NCBI RefSeq assembly: GCF_002086485.1
Contig: NZ_MVHF01000002.1
Span: 62,001-126,000 of the forward strand
Reading direction: 5' to 3'
From: Mycobacterium aquaticum
GTDB taxonomy: Bacteria; Actinomycetota; Actinomycetes; Mycobacteriales; Mycobacteriaceae
Length of the DNA: 64,000 bases
Shown here: in pieces, positions 1 to 7,811 of the stretch
How the letters are laid out: every line of letters starts with the position of its first letter
How positions within the stretch are numbered: position 1 is the first letter of the stretch
The notes under the pieces: model-generated
The model's input: only the letters and a program-made list of their open reading frames with translations
Told to the model about the DNA's origin: nothing
The model's database searches: none
Position numbers and translations under genes: made by a program

Positions 1-104
1 GGGGGAGAAGACCCCGGTCGCACGACGGTCATCGGTGGGTGCGCTCACGGTTCCCTTTCGTCAGTTTCAGTTGTCGGGTGGGGCGGCAGATGCCCGGCTT
101 CCTG

Positions 105-395
105 CTAGCCGCTGACGCCGCCATCGCTGATGTCGCCCCAGAACTCCCGGTCGTATTGGGTATCGGGGATCGCGATCTTCTCGCCGACGGCCGTCTGCGG
201 TGTGCAGCCGTGGCGCATCGCGAGTTCATCGGCGTCGATGTTCAGGCGGTCGACGTCGAGGAGGATGCGCTCGACATCGTTGGTTATCCGACGCGTGGCC
301 GGCGAGTCACCGTATTTGGCCGCCAGCGCCGTGACAGAGCGACGCATATCGCCGATCAACTTGTGCAGTTCGGCGAATTCGGTTGTGGTGGACAT
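105..395 (-). CDS. Conserved hypothetical protein, 96 aa
   Basis: I do not recognise a named family. The protein is small, soluble, acidic and probably helical: no signal peptide or membrane segment is visible, and the first 60 residues have a heptad-like spacing of hydrophobics that could form a short coiled coil. The start is well supported by an AAGGAGG ribosome-binding site a few bases upstream of the ATG at 395. It is divergent from the PEP-mutase-like gene at 505 and separated from it by about 110 bp. A real gene is likely because of the strong RBS and GC-rich third positions. Function unknown. Confidence 0.7.
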   Translation of the reverse strand: MSTTTEFAELHKLIGDMRRSVTALAAKYGDSPATRRITNDVERILLDVDRLNIDADELAMRHGCTPQTAVGEKIAIPDTQYDREFWGDISDGGVSG

Positions 396-504
396 GTGAC
401 CTCCTTGGGCTGAAGGGTGTCATGAATCACAGTACGACAACCGATGCTAGCCACATCACCAGTTGAGAGTGACGCGGGTCACGTTGAGAGTCGGAGGTAT
501 GCGG

Positions 505-1278
505 ATGCCCCAACAAGCTCTGTCCCAACAGGTTCTGCAGGACCGCGCGACTGCCCTGCTGGCATTGCACCAGCCGGGTAATCCGGTGGTGCTGCCGACG
601 GTGTGGGACGCCTGGTCGGCGAAGACCGCCGTCGAGGCGGGGTTCGAGGCGCTCACGCTGGGCAGCCATCCGGTGGCCGATTCGGTCGGGAAGGCCGACG
701 GCGAGGGGATGGCCTACGACGAGTTGACGGCGCGGGTGGCCCAGATCTGCGGTGCGGTCGACGTGCCGATCTCGGTCGACATCGAATCCGGTTACGGCGA
801 GACGCCGCAGCGGCTCATCGATGGTCTGCTGGCCGCGGGCGCGGTCGGGCTGAACATCGAGGACACCGTGCACAGGGAGGGCAAGCGCCTGCGCAGCGCC
901 GAGGAACACGCCGCGTTGGTCGGTGAACTGCGCAAGGCGGCCGACGCTGCGGGCGTGCACGTCGTGATCAATGCCCGTACCGACCTGTTCCTGCGGGAAG
1001 ACGGTTCGGAGGCCGATCGCGTCGAACGCGCCGTGGCCCGGCTGAAACTGGCCGCCGACGCGGGTGCGGACTGCCTGTATCCGGTGGGACGTCATGATCC
1101 GGAAACCATGCGACGCTTGACATCTGAGCTGCCTCTGCCGGTGAATGCGATCGCGATACCCGAGACCGACGATCCTGCGTCGTTCGGACCGCTCGGGGTC
1201 GGCCGGATCAGTTTCGGGCCGTTCCTGCAGCGGGCCTTGACCGGGACGGTGAACGAGTTGCTGGTCCGCTGGCGCTGA
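505..1278 (+). CDS. Isocitrate lyase/PEP mutase family protein
   Basis: 257-aa alpha/beta-barrel C-C or C-P lyase of the phosphoenolpyruvate mutase/isocitrate lyase superfamily, the group that includes 2-methylisocitrate lyase and oxaloacetate decarboxylase. The family metal-site motif DIESGYGE is present near residue 93, followed by GLNIEDTVHR and INARTDLFL, all typical positions. Two in-frame ATGs lie at 499 and 505. GGAGG at 493-497 is only one base from the first and seven from the second, so 505 is chosen. The gene stands alone between divergent and co-directional hypotheticals. The short length and lack of the long isocitrate lyase insertions argue against isocitrate lyase itself. The exact substrate cannot be told from sequence. 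Confidence 0.85.
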   Translation: MPQQALSQQVLQDRATALLALHQPGNPVVLPTVWDAWSAKTAVEAGFEALTLGSHPVADSVGKADGEGMAYDELTARVAQICGAVDVPISVDIESGYGETPQRLIDGLLAAGAVGLNIEDTVHREGKRLRSAEEHAALVGELRKAADAAGVHVVINARTDLFLREDGSEADRVERAVARLKLAADAGADCLYPVGRHDPETMRRLTSELPLPVNAIAIPETDDPASFGPLGVGRISFGPFLQRALTGTVNELLVRWR

Positions 1279-1300
1279 ACGTCGGCTGTGCGTCCATAAT

Positions 1301-1316
1301 GTGACCAAGGGGTCAC
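1301..1316. promoter_or_regulatory. Inverted repeat after a -10-like ATAAT, secreted paralogue 1
   Basis: GTGACC-AAGG-GGTCAC is a perfect 6-bp inverted repeat directly after CATAAT (1295-1300), a plausible -10. The string ATAATGTGACCA recurs in front of the paralogous gene at 2001. An operator overlapping the promoter is inferred. Confidence 0.45.
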
Positions 1317-1336
1317 GAGAAACGGTAGGGCGCATC

Positions 1337-1828
1337 ATGGGTCGGGGTAATAGTTGTGCGATGACGGCGCCCGTCGTGGCCGTCGCGATGCTCGGCGCTG
1401 GTGTCGCCGCAGCGGATTCGGGCCTGACGATGGTGCCGCTGCAGGCGCAGATCAGGCATTGCGATTTCGCTGCGGCGGAGCACCTGACCGGCTATGGCGC
1501 GGGCACCGGCTCGGGCTTCGTCGATGTCGGCGCGGACGGTTCGGGCACGGTGCGCGCCGATGTGCGCATGCAGACCGCCGTGCCCGATACCGCCTATCGG
1601 GTGCGGCTCATACAGTTGCCGCGTTTGTCGTACGCCACGTGCAATGCCGGTGATCCGGGTGTGGCGACCGGCGTGCTCCAGACCGATGCGGTGGGCACGG
1701 CCTCGACCACCGTGACGGGGCCGCTCATGCAGGGTGCAACCGGCGCGTATGTCGTCATCGAGGGTCCGCCCGCGACAGGCAAGTTCATCCCCGAGACCTA
1801 TAGCTCGACCTTCATCGCCCGGCTCTGA
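1337..1828 (+). CDS. Secreted hypothetical protein (tandem paralogue 1)
   Basis: 163-aa precursor with an N-terminal signal peptide: a short charged start, a hydrophobic stretch around residues 8-24 and an AAA-type cleavage region just before the mature part beginning near SGLTMVPL. The mature protein has two cysteines (in RHCDF and YATCN) that could form one disulfide. It is clearly related to the next gene: both contain GFVDVG, MQTA.PD, a conserved ATCN.GD and an EGPP motif near the end. I recognise no functional domain. The ATG at 1337 is preferred over upstream GTG codons because it opens directly into the signal peptide and matches the paralogue's start. Exported beta-rich protein of unknown role. 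Confidence 0.75.
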   Translation: MGRGNSCAMTAPVVAVAMLGAGVAAADSGLTMVPLQAQIRHCDFAAAEHLTGYGAGTGSGFVDVGADGSGTVRADVRMQTAVPDTAYRVRLIQLPRLSYATCNAGDPGVATGVLQTDAVGTASTTVTGPLMQGATGAYVVIEGPPATGKFIPETYSSTFIARL

Positions 1829-1844
1829 GTTGTAGTCGGTAAAC

Positions 1845-1875
1845 CGATGGAACTCCTTTGGGTTCCATCGTTTTT
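1845..1875 (+). terminator. Rho-independent terminator after the first secreted paralogue
   Basis: A perfect 9-bp stem, CGATGGAAC at 1845-1853 and GTTCCATCG at 1862-1870, encloses an 8-nt loop and is followed by TTTTT. This classical intrinsic terminator is 17 bp past the stop codon. It separates the two tandem paralogues into independent transcripts. Confidence 0.9.
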
Positions 1876-1960
1876 CGCTCATATCGGCTGAGCGGAGGCG
1901 GCTTCGCCTGATCGCGCCGCGCGGCTCGACCTGGCGCGGGGCCTTCATGTGCGCGGATAA

Positions 1961-1976
1961 TGTGACCACGATCACA
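1961..1976. promoter_or_regulatory. CRP-consensus site in front of secreted paralogue 2
   Basis: TGTGA-CCACGA-TCACA matches the TGTGA-N6-TCACA consensus of CRP/FNR-family regulators exactly, including the mycobacterial CRP. It immediately follows GATAAT (1956-1961), a plausible -10, and lies 24 bp upstream of the ATG. A site at this position would be expected to repress. Binding is inferred. Confidence 0.55.
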
Positions 1977-2000
1977 CAACGAGCATGTGAGGCGCAGATC

Positions 2001-2495
2001 ATGGCCAGGCATGGGATTGGTTCGGCAGTAGTCGTAGTGGTTGCAGTCGCGGCCCTGGGCGGTACGGGCACCGCAGTCGCCGGTGCGGGTACGGCGATGA
2101 CGATGGTGCCGCTGGACAACCAGATCAAGCAGTGCGACCTCGTCACCACCACGTACGAGCTGACGTACGGCAGTGCGTCGGGGTTCGTCGATGTGGGCGC
2201 ACCGGATTCGGGTTCGGTGCGTGCCGAGGTGCATATGCAGACCGCGCTGCCCGACAGCACCTACCAGGTTCGGTTGGTTCAAGTGCCGCGCTCCTTGGCG
2301 GCGACGTGCAACCCGGGCGATGCCGGGGTGGCCGCCGGGGTGATGTACATCGACGGTCTGGGCAACGGTTCGACGACGGTCACGAGCCCGCGGATGCCGG
2401 GTGCGACCGGAGCGGGCGTCATTGTCGAGGGTCCGCCCCGCCCGGGCCGCCTGCACGGCGACATCTACACCTCGTCGTACATCGCCGCGATCTGA
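2001..2495 (+). CDS. Secreted hypothetical protein (tandem paralogue 2)
   Basis: 164-aa exported protein, paralogue of the gene at 1337. A hydrophobic signal segment spans about residues 6-26 and ends in an Ala/Gly-rich cleavage region before TAMTMVPLDNQ. The mature part keeps the same two cysteines (IKQCDL and AATCNPGD) and the same blocks GFVDVG, MQTALPD, VRLVQVPR and EGPPRPG. The ATG at 2001 aligns with the paralogue's start. Longer upstream readings would cut into the promoter. The two genes share upstream sequence (ATAATGTGACCA and a GCGCA..ATCATG run), so the duplication included the promoter. Function unknown. Confidence 0.75.
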   Translation: MARHGIGSAVVVVVAVAALGGTGTAVAGAGTAMTMVPLDNQIKQCDLVTTTYELTYGSASGFVDVGAPDSGSVRAEVHMQTALPDSTYQVRLVQVPRSLAATCNPGDAGVAAGVMYIDGLGNGSTTVTSPRMPGATGAGVIVEGPPRPGRLHGDIYTSSYIAAI

Positions 2496-2498
2496 CCG

Positions 2499-2550
2499 CT
2501 GATCGCCACACCGGTGAAACTCCCTGAGCTCCAACGGTGTTCGCGGTCAG
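2499..2550. terminator. Imperfect hairpin between convergent genes
   Basis: CTGATCGCCACACCG and CGGTGTTCGCGGTCAG form a long imperfect stem (about 14 of 16 pairs) in the 59-bp gap between the secreted paralogue and the convergent EamA gene. There is no U tract. It is a probable bidirectional terminator. Confidence 0.5.
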
Positions 2551-2554
2551 CCAG

Positions 2555-3436
2555 TCATCCGAGCCGGATGCGCACGGCAAGGCCCGCGCAGGCGATCACC
2601 GCGGCTCCGCCGAGCACCGTCAGCCAGGTCAGCTGCTCGTGCAGCAGCAGGGCCGCCCAGCAGATCGTCATCACGGGCTGGACGAGTTGCACCTGGCTGA
2701 CCTGCGCCATCGGGCCGATCGCCAGGCCCCGGTACCACGCGAAGAAGCCGAGGTACATGCTGATCGCCGCCAGATAGCCGAAGGCCGCCCACTGAGCCGG
2801 CGTCGCATTCGGTGGTTGCTGCACGACGGAGATGGCGGTCAGCACCAGCATCACCGGCGCTGCCACCACCAGCGCCCAGGACACCGTCTGCCACGCCCCG
2901 AGCTCCCTGGCGAGCAGTCCGCCCTCGGCGTAGCCGACGGCCGCCGCCGCGACAGCACCGAACAGCAGCAGATCCGCCCAGCCTAAATGTCCGATCCCGC
3001 CGCCCTGCACCATCGCGAACACCACCGCGGCAGCCGCGCCGATGGTGGCAGTGACCCAGAACGCCGCAGGCGGATGCTCGCGACTGCGCAGTACGGCGGT
3101 GACCGCGGTGGCCGCCGGCAGCAGCGCGACCACGACCGCACCGTGGCCGGCGGGCACGATCGTGAGCGCGTACGACGTCAGGAGCGGAAATCCTGCGACG
3201 ACCCCTGCGGCCACCACAGCCAGGCGGACCCACTGCGTGCCGCGGGGCAGCGATTGCCGGGTGAAGGCCAGTGCGGCGGCGGCGAGTGCGGCGGCGACGA
3301 CGGCTCGTCCCGCACCGATGAACAGCGGGGAGAGCCCGCCGATCGCGAAGCGGGTGAAGACGATGGTGAACGAGAACGCGACCACGCCCAGAAAGCCCCA
3401 GAGCACACCGGCTTGGGATAACGGTGGTCGCGTCAT
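2555..3436 (-). CDS. EamA-family (DMT superfamily) transporter
   Basis: 293-aa inner-membrane protein with about ten hydrophobic helices in two repeated EamA halves (roughly residues 10-140 and 150-285), the architecture of drug/metabolite exporters of the RhaT/YdcZ type. The start MTRPPLSQ at 3436 is chosen because the regulator's ATG on the other strand is only 25 bp away. Longer upstream readings would run into that gene. Divergence from a MocR-type regulator with a palindrome in the short shared gap suggests that regulator controls it. Substrate unknown. MocR proteins next to such exporters often sense amino-acid-like or vitamin B6-related molecules (family knowledge, not shown here). Confidence 0.85.
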   Translation of the reverse strand: MTRPPLSQAGVLWGFLGVVAFSFTIVFTRFAIGGLSPLFIGAGRAVVAAALAAAALAFTRQSLPRGTQWVRLAVVAAGVVAGFPLLTSYALTIVPAGHGAVVVALLPAATAVTAVLRSREHPPAAFWVTATIGAAAAVVFAMVQGGGIGHLGWADLLLFGAVAAAAVGYAEGGLLARELGAWQTVSWALVVAAPVMLVLTAISVVQQPPNATPAQWAAFGYLAAISMYLGFFAWYRGLAIGPMAQVSQVQLVQPVMTICWAALLLHEQLTWLTVLGGAAVIACAGLAVRIRLG

Positions 3437-3439
3437 CAC

Positions 3440-3451
3440 AGTAGCGCTACT
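3440..3451. promoter_or_regulatory. Perfect 12-bp palindrome in the mocR/eamA gap
   Basis: AGTAGCGCTACT is self-complementary and sits in the 25-bp region between the two divergent starts. Immediately after it, TTATCC-GACAT-GGATAA (3453-3469) forms a second inverted repeat spanning the regulator's start codon. Either is a candidate operator for the MocR protein. Confidence 0.55.
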
Positions 3452-3461
3452 CTTATCCGAC

Positions 3462-4874
3462 ATGGATAACGATAGCACTGAGCGGATCGTCGCGGGTCTG
3501 CGGCAGTGGATCGCCACGGCGGCGCCCGGTGCGCAATTGCCGTCCAATCGTGCGCTGGTGGCCCAGTACGCGGCCAGCCCGGTCACCGTGCAGAAGGCGA
3601 TGCGCGCACTGCGCGGCCTCGGGCTCGTGGAATCGCGGCCCGGGGTCGGCACGTTCGTCCGGGCTGTCCGCACTGCCCGACCGCCCGACTACGCTTGGCA
3701 GACAGCCGCTTTGGGATCACCCCAGGTTCGACTACCGGGCCCGTCCACGCCGATGCGCAGCGCGGCGCCCGATGTGATCGGCCTGCATTCGGGTTATCCG
3801 GACCGAGAACTGCTGCCCCAGCGCTTGGTTCGCGTAGCCCTCGCACGGGCCGCCCGCACCGACGCTGCGCTGACCCGGTCCGACGCTGCGGGGTTGTCCG
3901 AATTGCGGGCGTGGTTCGCCACCGAACTGGCCGAGTCCTGCCCGGCGGGCGTGACCCCGCCGGCACCTCGCGATGTGATCGTGTTGCCCGGCAGTCAAAG
4001 TGGATTGAGCTCGACCTTTCGGGCCCTGGTCGGCTTCGGGCAGCCGATGCTCATCGAGTCCCCCAGCTACTGGGGTGCGATCCTGGCCGCCGCCCAGGCC
4101 GGCGTGCGGTTGGTCCCCGTGCCGAGCGGATCGAGCGGTCCTGATCCCGACGAGCTCGCGCGTGCTTTCGCCGAGACGGGCGCCCGGCTGTTCTATGCGC
4201 AACCAAACTTCGCCAATCCTACCGGGGCGCAATGGGATTCCGAGTTGACGCGACAGGTGCTCGACGTCGTGCGGCGCCACGGTGCCTTCCTGCTGGAAGA
4301 CGACTGGGCACGCGATTTCGCCATCGACGCCGCCGCCAGCCCGGTCGCCGCGCTCGACGACGCCGGCCACGTCATCTACCTGCGCTCGCTGACCAAGAGT
4401 GTGTCGCCGGCGATCCGGGTGGCAGGTCTGGTGGTCCGCGGACCGGCGCGGGAACGCATCCTCGCCGACCGGGGTGCCGAATCCATGTACGTCAGCGGGC
4501 TGCTGCAGGCTGCCGCGCTCGATGTCGTCACGCAGCCGGCCTGGCACTCGCATGTGCGAGCTCTGCGCCACCAGTTGCGGGTACGGCGTGATCTTCTGGT
4601 CTCCGCGGTGACCGAGCATGTCGCCGCGGGGCACCTGGACCGCGTGCCCCGCGGCGGCTTGCACCTGTGGCTCCGGCTTCCCGACTCCACCGACCTCGAC
4701 CGGCTGGTGCGGGACTGCGAGACCGACGGTGTTCTGGTGGCGGCCGGTGCGGAGTGGTTTCCGGCCGAACCGGCGGGCGCTTACCTGCGGCTGAACTACT
4801 CCGGGCCCGACCCGGCGCGGTTCGCGGAGGGCGCCAGGGTGGTCGGTGCGGCGCTGGCCAGGCAGGCGGGGTAG
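3462..4874 (+). CDS. MocR-type GntR/aminotransferase transcriptional regulator
   Basis: 470-aa chimeric regulator. Residues 1-70 form a GntR winged helix-turn-helix (SNRALVAQYAASPVTV, then the wing motif ESRPGVGTFV). Residues about 100-465 form an aminotransferase class I fold. The PLP Schiff-base lysine is in SLTKSVSPAIR (Lys312), and the upstream NPTG and DDWARDF motifs of the fold are present. Such proteins bind PLP and use the aminotransferase domain as a sensor. The ATG at 3462 has no visible RBS, and a TACTCT box lies 8 nt upstream, which suggests a leaderless or nearly leaderless message. It is divergent from the EamA transporter and probably regulates it and itself. Confidence 0.9.
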   Translation: MDNDSTERIVAGLRQWIATAAPGAQLPSNRALVAQYAASPVTVQKAMRALRGLGLVESRPGVGTFVRAVRTARPPDYAWQTAALGSPQVRLPGPSTPMRSAAPDVIGLHSGYPDRELLPQRLVRVALARAARTDAALTRSDAAGLSELRAWFATELAESCPAGVTPPAPRDVIVLPGSQSGLSSTFRALVGFGQPMLIESPSYWGAILAAAQAGVRLVPVPSGSSGPDPDELARAFAETGARLFYAQPNFANPTGAQWDSELTRQVLDVVRRHGAFLLEDDWARDFAIDAAASPVAALDDAGHVIYLRSLTKSVSPAIRVAGLVVRGPARERILADRGAESMYVSGLLQAAALDVVTQPAWHSHVRALRHQLRVRRDLLVSAVTEHVAAGHLDRVPRGGLHLWLRLPDSTDLDRLVRDCETDGVLVAAGAEWFPAEPAGAYLRLNYSGPDPARFAEGARVVGAALARQAG

Positions 4875-5069
4875 CGGCTGTCCTTGCTCAACAAATTCGT
4901 CGTCGGGAGGAGCCGTGAACTGCCGTGCGACAGTTGCGTTGAGTAGCCGGGTGAAGGAATGCCCAGCCAAGCAGTCGCAGATCTTCGAATCGCCGAGCGC
5001 CGCTGGGAACTGGCGTGTGCTCGCTGTGGCCTCCCGGCCCTATTGGTGGCCGAGATTGTGCCCTGACCT

Positions 5070-5528
5070 TTACCGGTCGGGAGGTGGGTCAGCGCTCACA
5101 ACTCTGGACAGCAGTTCTTCAAGCGTTTTGCGCTCCGCAGCGGTCAACACTGAAAGCAGCTCAGCGTCGACTTCGCGAGCGAGGGCCGCCGTTTTGCGGT
5201 AGACCTGAGAACCCTTGCGGGTCAAGACAATCAGTCGGGTACGTCGATCATCGGGGTGCGGGTCACGTCGCACCAGGCCCGCGCGCTCCAGGTCATCGAC
5301 GAGGGCGACCACCGCACTCGGGTCCACTCCCAGAAACTCTCCCAGCTCACGCTGCGACATCCCGCCGCTTTCTGCAGCGGCAACCAGCACAGAGTGATGC
5401 CTGCTGCGCAGACCGACGGGTTCAAGGACGCGGTTGAAATTGCGCACCGACAGGCCGCCCGCTAGCGCGAGCAGGAATCCAACCCTGTCACCCGGGGAGG
5501 GTTGCGCTCTCTTCGCTGGTTGTGCCAT
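5070..5528 (-). CDS. MarR-family transcriptional regulator
   Basis: 152-aa winged-helix regulator. The MarR core is complete: the recognition helix region SQRELGEFLGVDPSAVVALVD (about residues 58-78) and the wing LVRRDPHPDDRRTRLIVLT with the conserved DxRxR are present. The start has a GGAGG-type RBS (CCTCC on the + strand at 5529-5536). It is divergent from the six-gene catabolic operon beginning at 6004, but 475 bp away. MarR proteins next to CoA-ligase/beta-oxidation operons commonly respond to aromatic acids or their CoA esters, so it is a candidate regulator of that operon (inference). Confidence 0.88.
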   Translation of the reverse strand: MAQPAKRAQPSPGDRVGFLLALAGGLSVRNFNRVLEPVGLRSRHHSVLVAAAESGGMSQRELGEFLGVDPSAVVALVDDLERAGLVRRDPHPDDRRTRLIVLTRKGSQVYRKTAALAREVDAELLSVLTAAERKTLEELLSRVVSADPPPDR

Positions 5529-6003
5529 AGGAGGTCATTGTGGCATCACACGAGTACGCGCGAGCCGCAACCCGGCGGGTGCGCCCAAACAGGATGAGCG
5601 CCACGGGTCGGATCCAAACAGCAAAGAAGGCGTTCAGGCCGCCGCCTGCGCCAACTGCCGACGAGTCGCCAGGTTGGCGGGTTTACGCCCGGACACTGCT
5701 CTTTCTGGCCAGAAGTAGCCGCAGGGCGGACAGGTACTTACGCAGGTGCTTCTGCCCTCAACTCCACCGTGTGCTCAGCATCGTTCGCCACGTCCTGGGC
5801 CGCCGCGGCGAGCGGCATGACAAGTCCTGCGTGCGTATCGGCTCCACTTGCGGTTAGACCAGGTTGGGGCAGCGCAGTCAAATATCGAACCGTGTCGATG
5901 AGAACATCAATCATTGACAATCACAATCATTTATTTGTAGCCTCTTCTCGCAGTGGCCCCCCGTATCACCAACCCGCGGCTGCGAACATCTGAGGAGGAT
6001 CGA
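5529..6003. other. Intergenic region marR - SDR operon (no gene supported)
   Basis: 475 bp. Short frames here have irregular third-position GC and no good RBS. A 60-codon TTG-initiated minus-strand frame (5738-5920) is the least bad and is not called. The last 120 bp are AT-rich by local standards and carry the dyad at 5895-5916. A strong GAGGAGG RBS precedes the ATG at 6004. It is probably the operon promoter and control region. Confidence 0.6.
5895..5916 (+). promoter_or_regulatory. Operator-like dyad, copy 1 (beta-oxidation operon)
   Basis: TCGATGAG-AA-CATCAATCATTG contains the inverted repeat GATG-N4-CATC with near-symmetric flanks. 18 of 22 bases match the reverse complement of 12444-12465. 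It lies about 90 bp upstream of the operon's first ATG. A shared MarR/TetR-type operator is inferred. Confidence 0.55.
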
Positions 6004-6912
6004 ATGGACTTGTCCGGCAAGGTTGCCGTGGTCACCGGAAGTGGCCGCGGGCTCGGGCGGGCGTACGCGGCCGAGCTGGCGGCACAGGGAGCAGCCGTGG
6101 TTGTCAACGACATCGATTCGTCGGTGGCCGATCAGGCCGCCCAGGACATCGTTGCCGCGGGAGGGAAGGCCGTGGCAGAAGTAGCCGCCGTTGGAACCAC
6201 CTCCAGCGCACAGGGTCTTGTCAATCGCGCTGTCGAGGAGTTCGGCCGGCTAGACATCTTGGTGAACAACGCCGGCATACTGCGCGATACCACTCTGCTC
6301 AAGATGACCGACGACGACTTTGACGCCGTGATTACAACCCACCTCCGCGGCACCTTCACATGCACGAGGGCGGCGGCCATCCAGATGCGCCAGCAGGGTG
6401 ATGGCGGCCGCATCATCTGCGTGGGCTCACCGACCGGTCAGGTCGGCAACTTCGGTCAGACCAATTACGCCGCCGCCAAGGCCGGAATCGTTGGGATGGT
6501 GCGCACGTGGGCGATCGAACTGGCCCGAGCCGAGATCACGGTCAACGCGATCGTTCCCGTCGCAGCCACCCGAATGACCGAGACGGCGCCGTTTCTCAAG
6601 CCATACTTCGACGCCCTCAACGCCGGCCAACCGCTGCCCCCCTTTGCTCGCCAGGAACTCGGGTTCGGCGGGCCCAGCGATGCGGCCGGGGTGGTGGCGT
6701 TCCTCGCATCAGATGCCGCGGCATCGATCACCGGACAAGCCATCGGCATCGGCGGCGATCGGTTGACGCTGTGGACGCATCCGACCGAGGTTGGTGCCGC
6801 ACTCGCCAACGGGACTGGATGGACCGCCGACGAGATCGCCGCAATCTGGCCCAAGCAGTTTGCCGATATTCAACAGCCAGTAGGCCAGCAGCTGCCGGAG
6901 TCCACGAAATGA
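6004..6912 (+). CDS. Short-chain dehydrogenase/reductase (acyl-CoA type)
   Basis: 302-aa classical SDR oxidoreductase. The NAD(P)-binding GSGRGLGRAY is at residues 12-21 and NNAG near 88. The catalytic Ser lies in GSPTGQ and Tyr/Lys in YAAAK. A C-terminal extension after the GGDR motif (WTHPTEVG ... WTADEI) is typical of the 17-beta-HSD4/FabG4-like subgroup that oxidises 3-hydroxyacyl-CoAs. A GAGGAGG RBS supports the start. It is the first gene of an operon in which the next two genes overlap by 4 nt each. With the MaoC hydratase and acyl-CoA dehydrogenase encoded here it could supply the 3-hydroxyacyl-CoA dehydrogenase step. Substrate unknown. Confidence 0.85.
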   Translation: MDLSGKVAVVTGSGRGLGRAYAAELAAQGAAVVVNDIDSSVADQAAQDIVAAGGKAVAEVAAVGTTSSAQGLVNRAVEEFGRLDILVNNAGILRDTTLLKMTDDDFDAVITTHLRGTFTCTRAAAIQMRQQGDGGRIICVGSPTGQVGNFGQTNYAAAKAGIVGMVRTWAIELARAEITVNAIVPVAATRMTETAPFLKPYFDALNAGQPLPPFARQELGFGGPSDAAGVVAFLASDAAASITGQAIGIGGDRLTLWTHPTEVGAALANGTGWTADEIAAIWPKQFADIQQPVGQQLPESTK

Positions 6913-7811
6913 CCCCGGCGGCACCGGGAGTGGACTTGCAGGCCACGACCGCGATCGACGTCCATGTTCATGTTCACGCGGACGCACATGGCCACCTGGC
7001 CGTCGACGACGAGCTCAACGCCGCCGCGGCAGCCTACTTCCGCAGTGAGGTTCCGCAGCCGACCGTCGGCCAAATAGCTGAGTATTACCGCACACTCAAC
7101 ATCGCGGCGGTGATCTTCAGTGTCGACACCGAGGCAACCACGGGGCATCCCGCGCTGTCCAATGAAGAAATCGCAGACACCGCAGCCGAATATCCCGACG
7201 TTCTCATCCCGTTTGCATCCGTAGATCCGGCCCGTGGCCAGGCAGGCGTCCTTGCCGCACGTCGCCTCGTCGAGGACCATGCGGTCCAGGGCTTCAAGTT
7301 CCACCCCTCGCTTCAGGCGTTCGAGCCCAACGACCGCAGCGTCTATCCGTTGTACGAAGAGTTGCAGAGCCTCGGTGTCCCGGCGCTGTTCCACACCGGG
7401 CAAACGGGTATCGGCGCAGGGCTGCCCGGCGGGCGGGGAATCAAGCTGCGTTACTCCAACCCCATGTTGATTGACGACGTCGCCGCGGACTTCCCGGGGC
7501 TGACCATCATCCTCGCCCATCCCTCTGTGCCGTGGCAGGACGAAGCGATATCGATCGCCACCCATAAAGCCAACGTCTACATCGACCTGTCCGGGTGGTC
7601 ACCCAAATACTTTCCTCCGCAACTCGTTCACGCCGCCAACACGCTGCTGCGCCGCAAAGTCCTGTTCGGATCGGACTACCCGATGATCACTCCAGAACGG
7701 TGGCTGCGTGACTTCGAGGCCGTGGACATCAAGGATGATGTGCGGCCAATGATTCTCAAAGACAACGCTATTCGCGCTCTGAAACTCGACAGGACGGAGA
7801 GGACCGCATGA
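6909..7811 (+). CDS. Amidohydrolase-family (amidohydrolase 2) hydrolase/decarboxylase
   Basis: 300-aa TIM-barrel metal enzyme of the amidohydrolase 2 group, which includes gamma-resorcylate and ACMS decarboxylases and 4-oxalomesaconate hydratase. Metal-ligand motifs are seen in order: DVHVHVHADAH near residue 17, FKFHPS, LFHTGQ, ILAHPSVPW and the terminal FGSDYPM aspartate. It overlaps the SDR stop by 4 nt (ATGA) and the next gene by 4 nt, so it is translationally coupled. In a CoA-dependent operon such a protein may hydrolyse or decarboxylate a ring-derived intermediate, but the reaction cannot be assigned from sequence. Confidence 0.82.
   Translation: MTPAAPGVDLQATTAIDVHVHVHADAHGHLAVDDELNAAAAAYFRSEVPQPTVGQIAEYYRTLNIAAVIFSVDTEATTGHPALSNEEIADTAAEYPDVLIPFASVDPARGQAGVLAARRLVEDHAVQGFKFHPSLQAFEPNDRSVYPLYEELQSLGVPALFHTGQTGIGAGLPGGRGIKLRYSNPMLIDDVAADFPGLTIILAHPSVPWQDEAISIATHKANVYIDLSGWSPKYFPPQLVHAANTLLRRKVLFGSDYPMITPERWLRDFEAVDIKDDVRPMILKDNAIRALKLDRTERTA

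Noticed and set aside
5540..5857. Possible 105-aa + strand gene upstream of the SDR operon
   Set aside because: No RBS, irregular third-position GC and no family resemblance; better read as control region.
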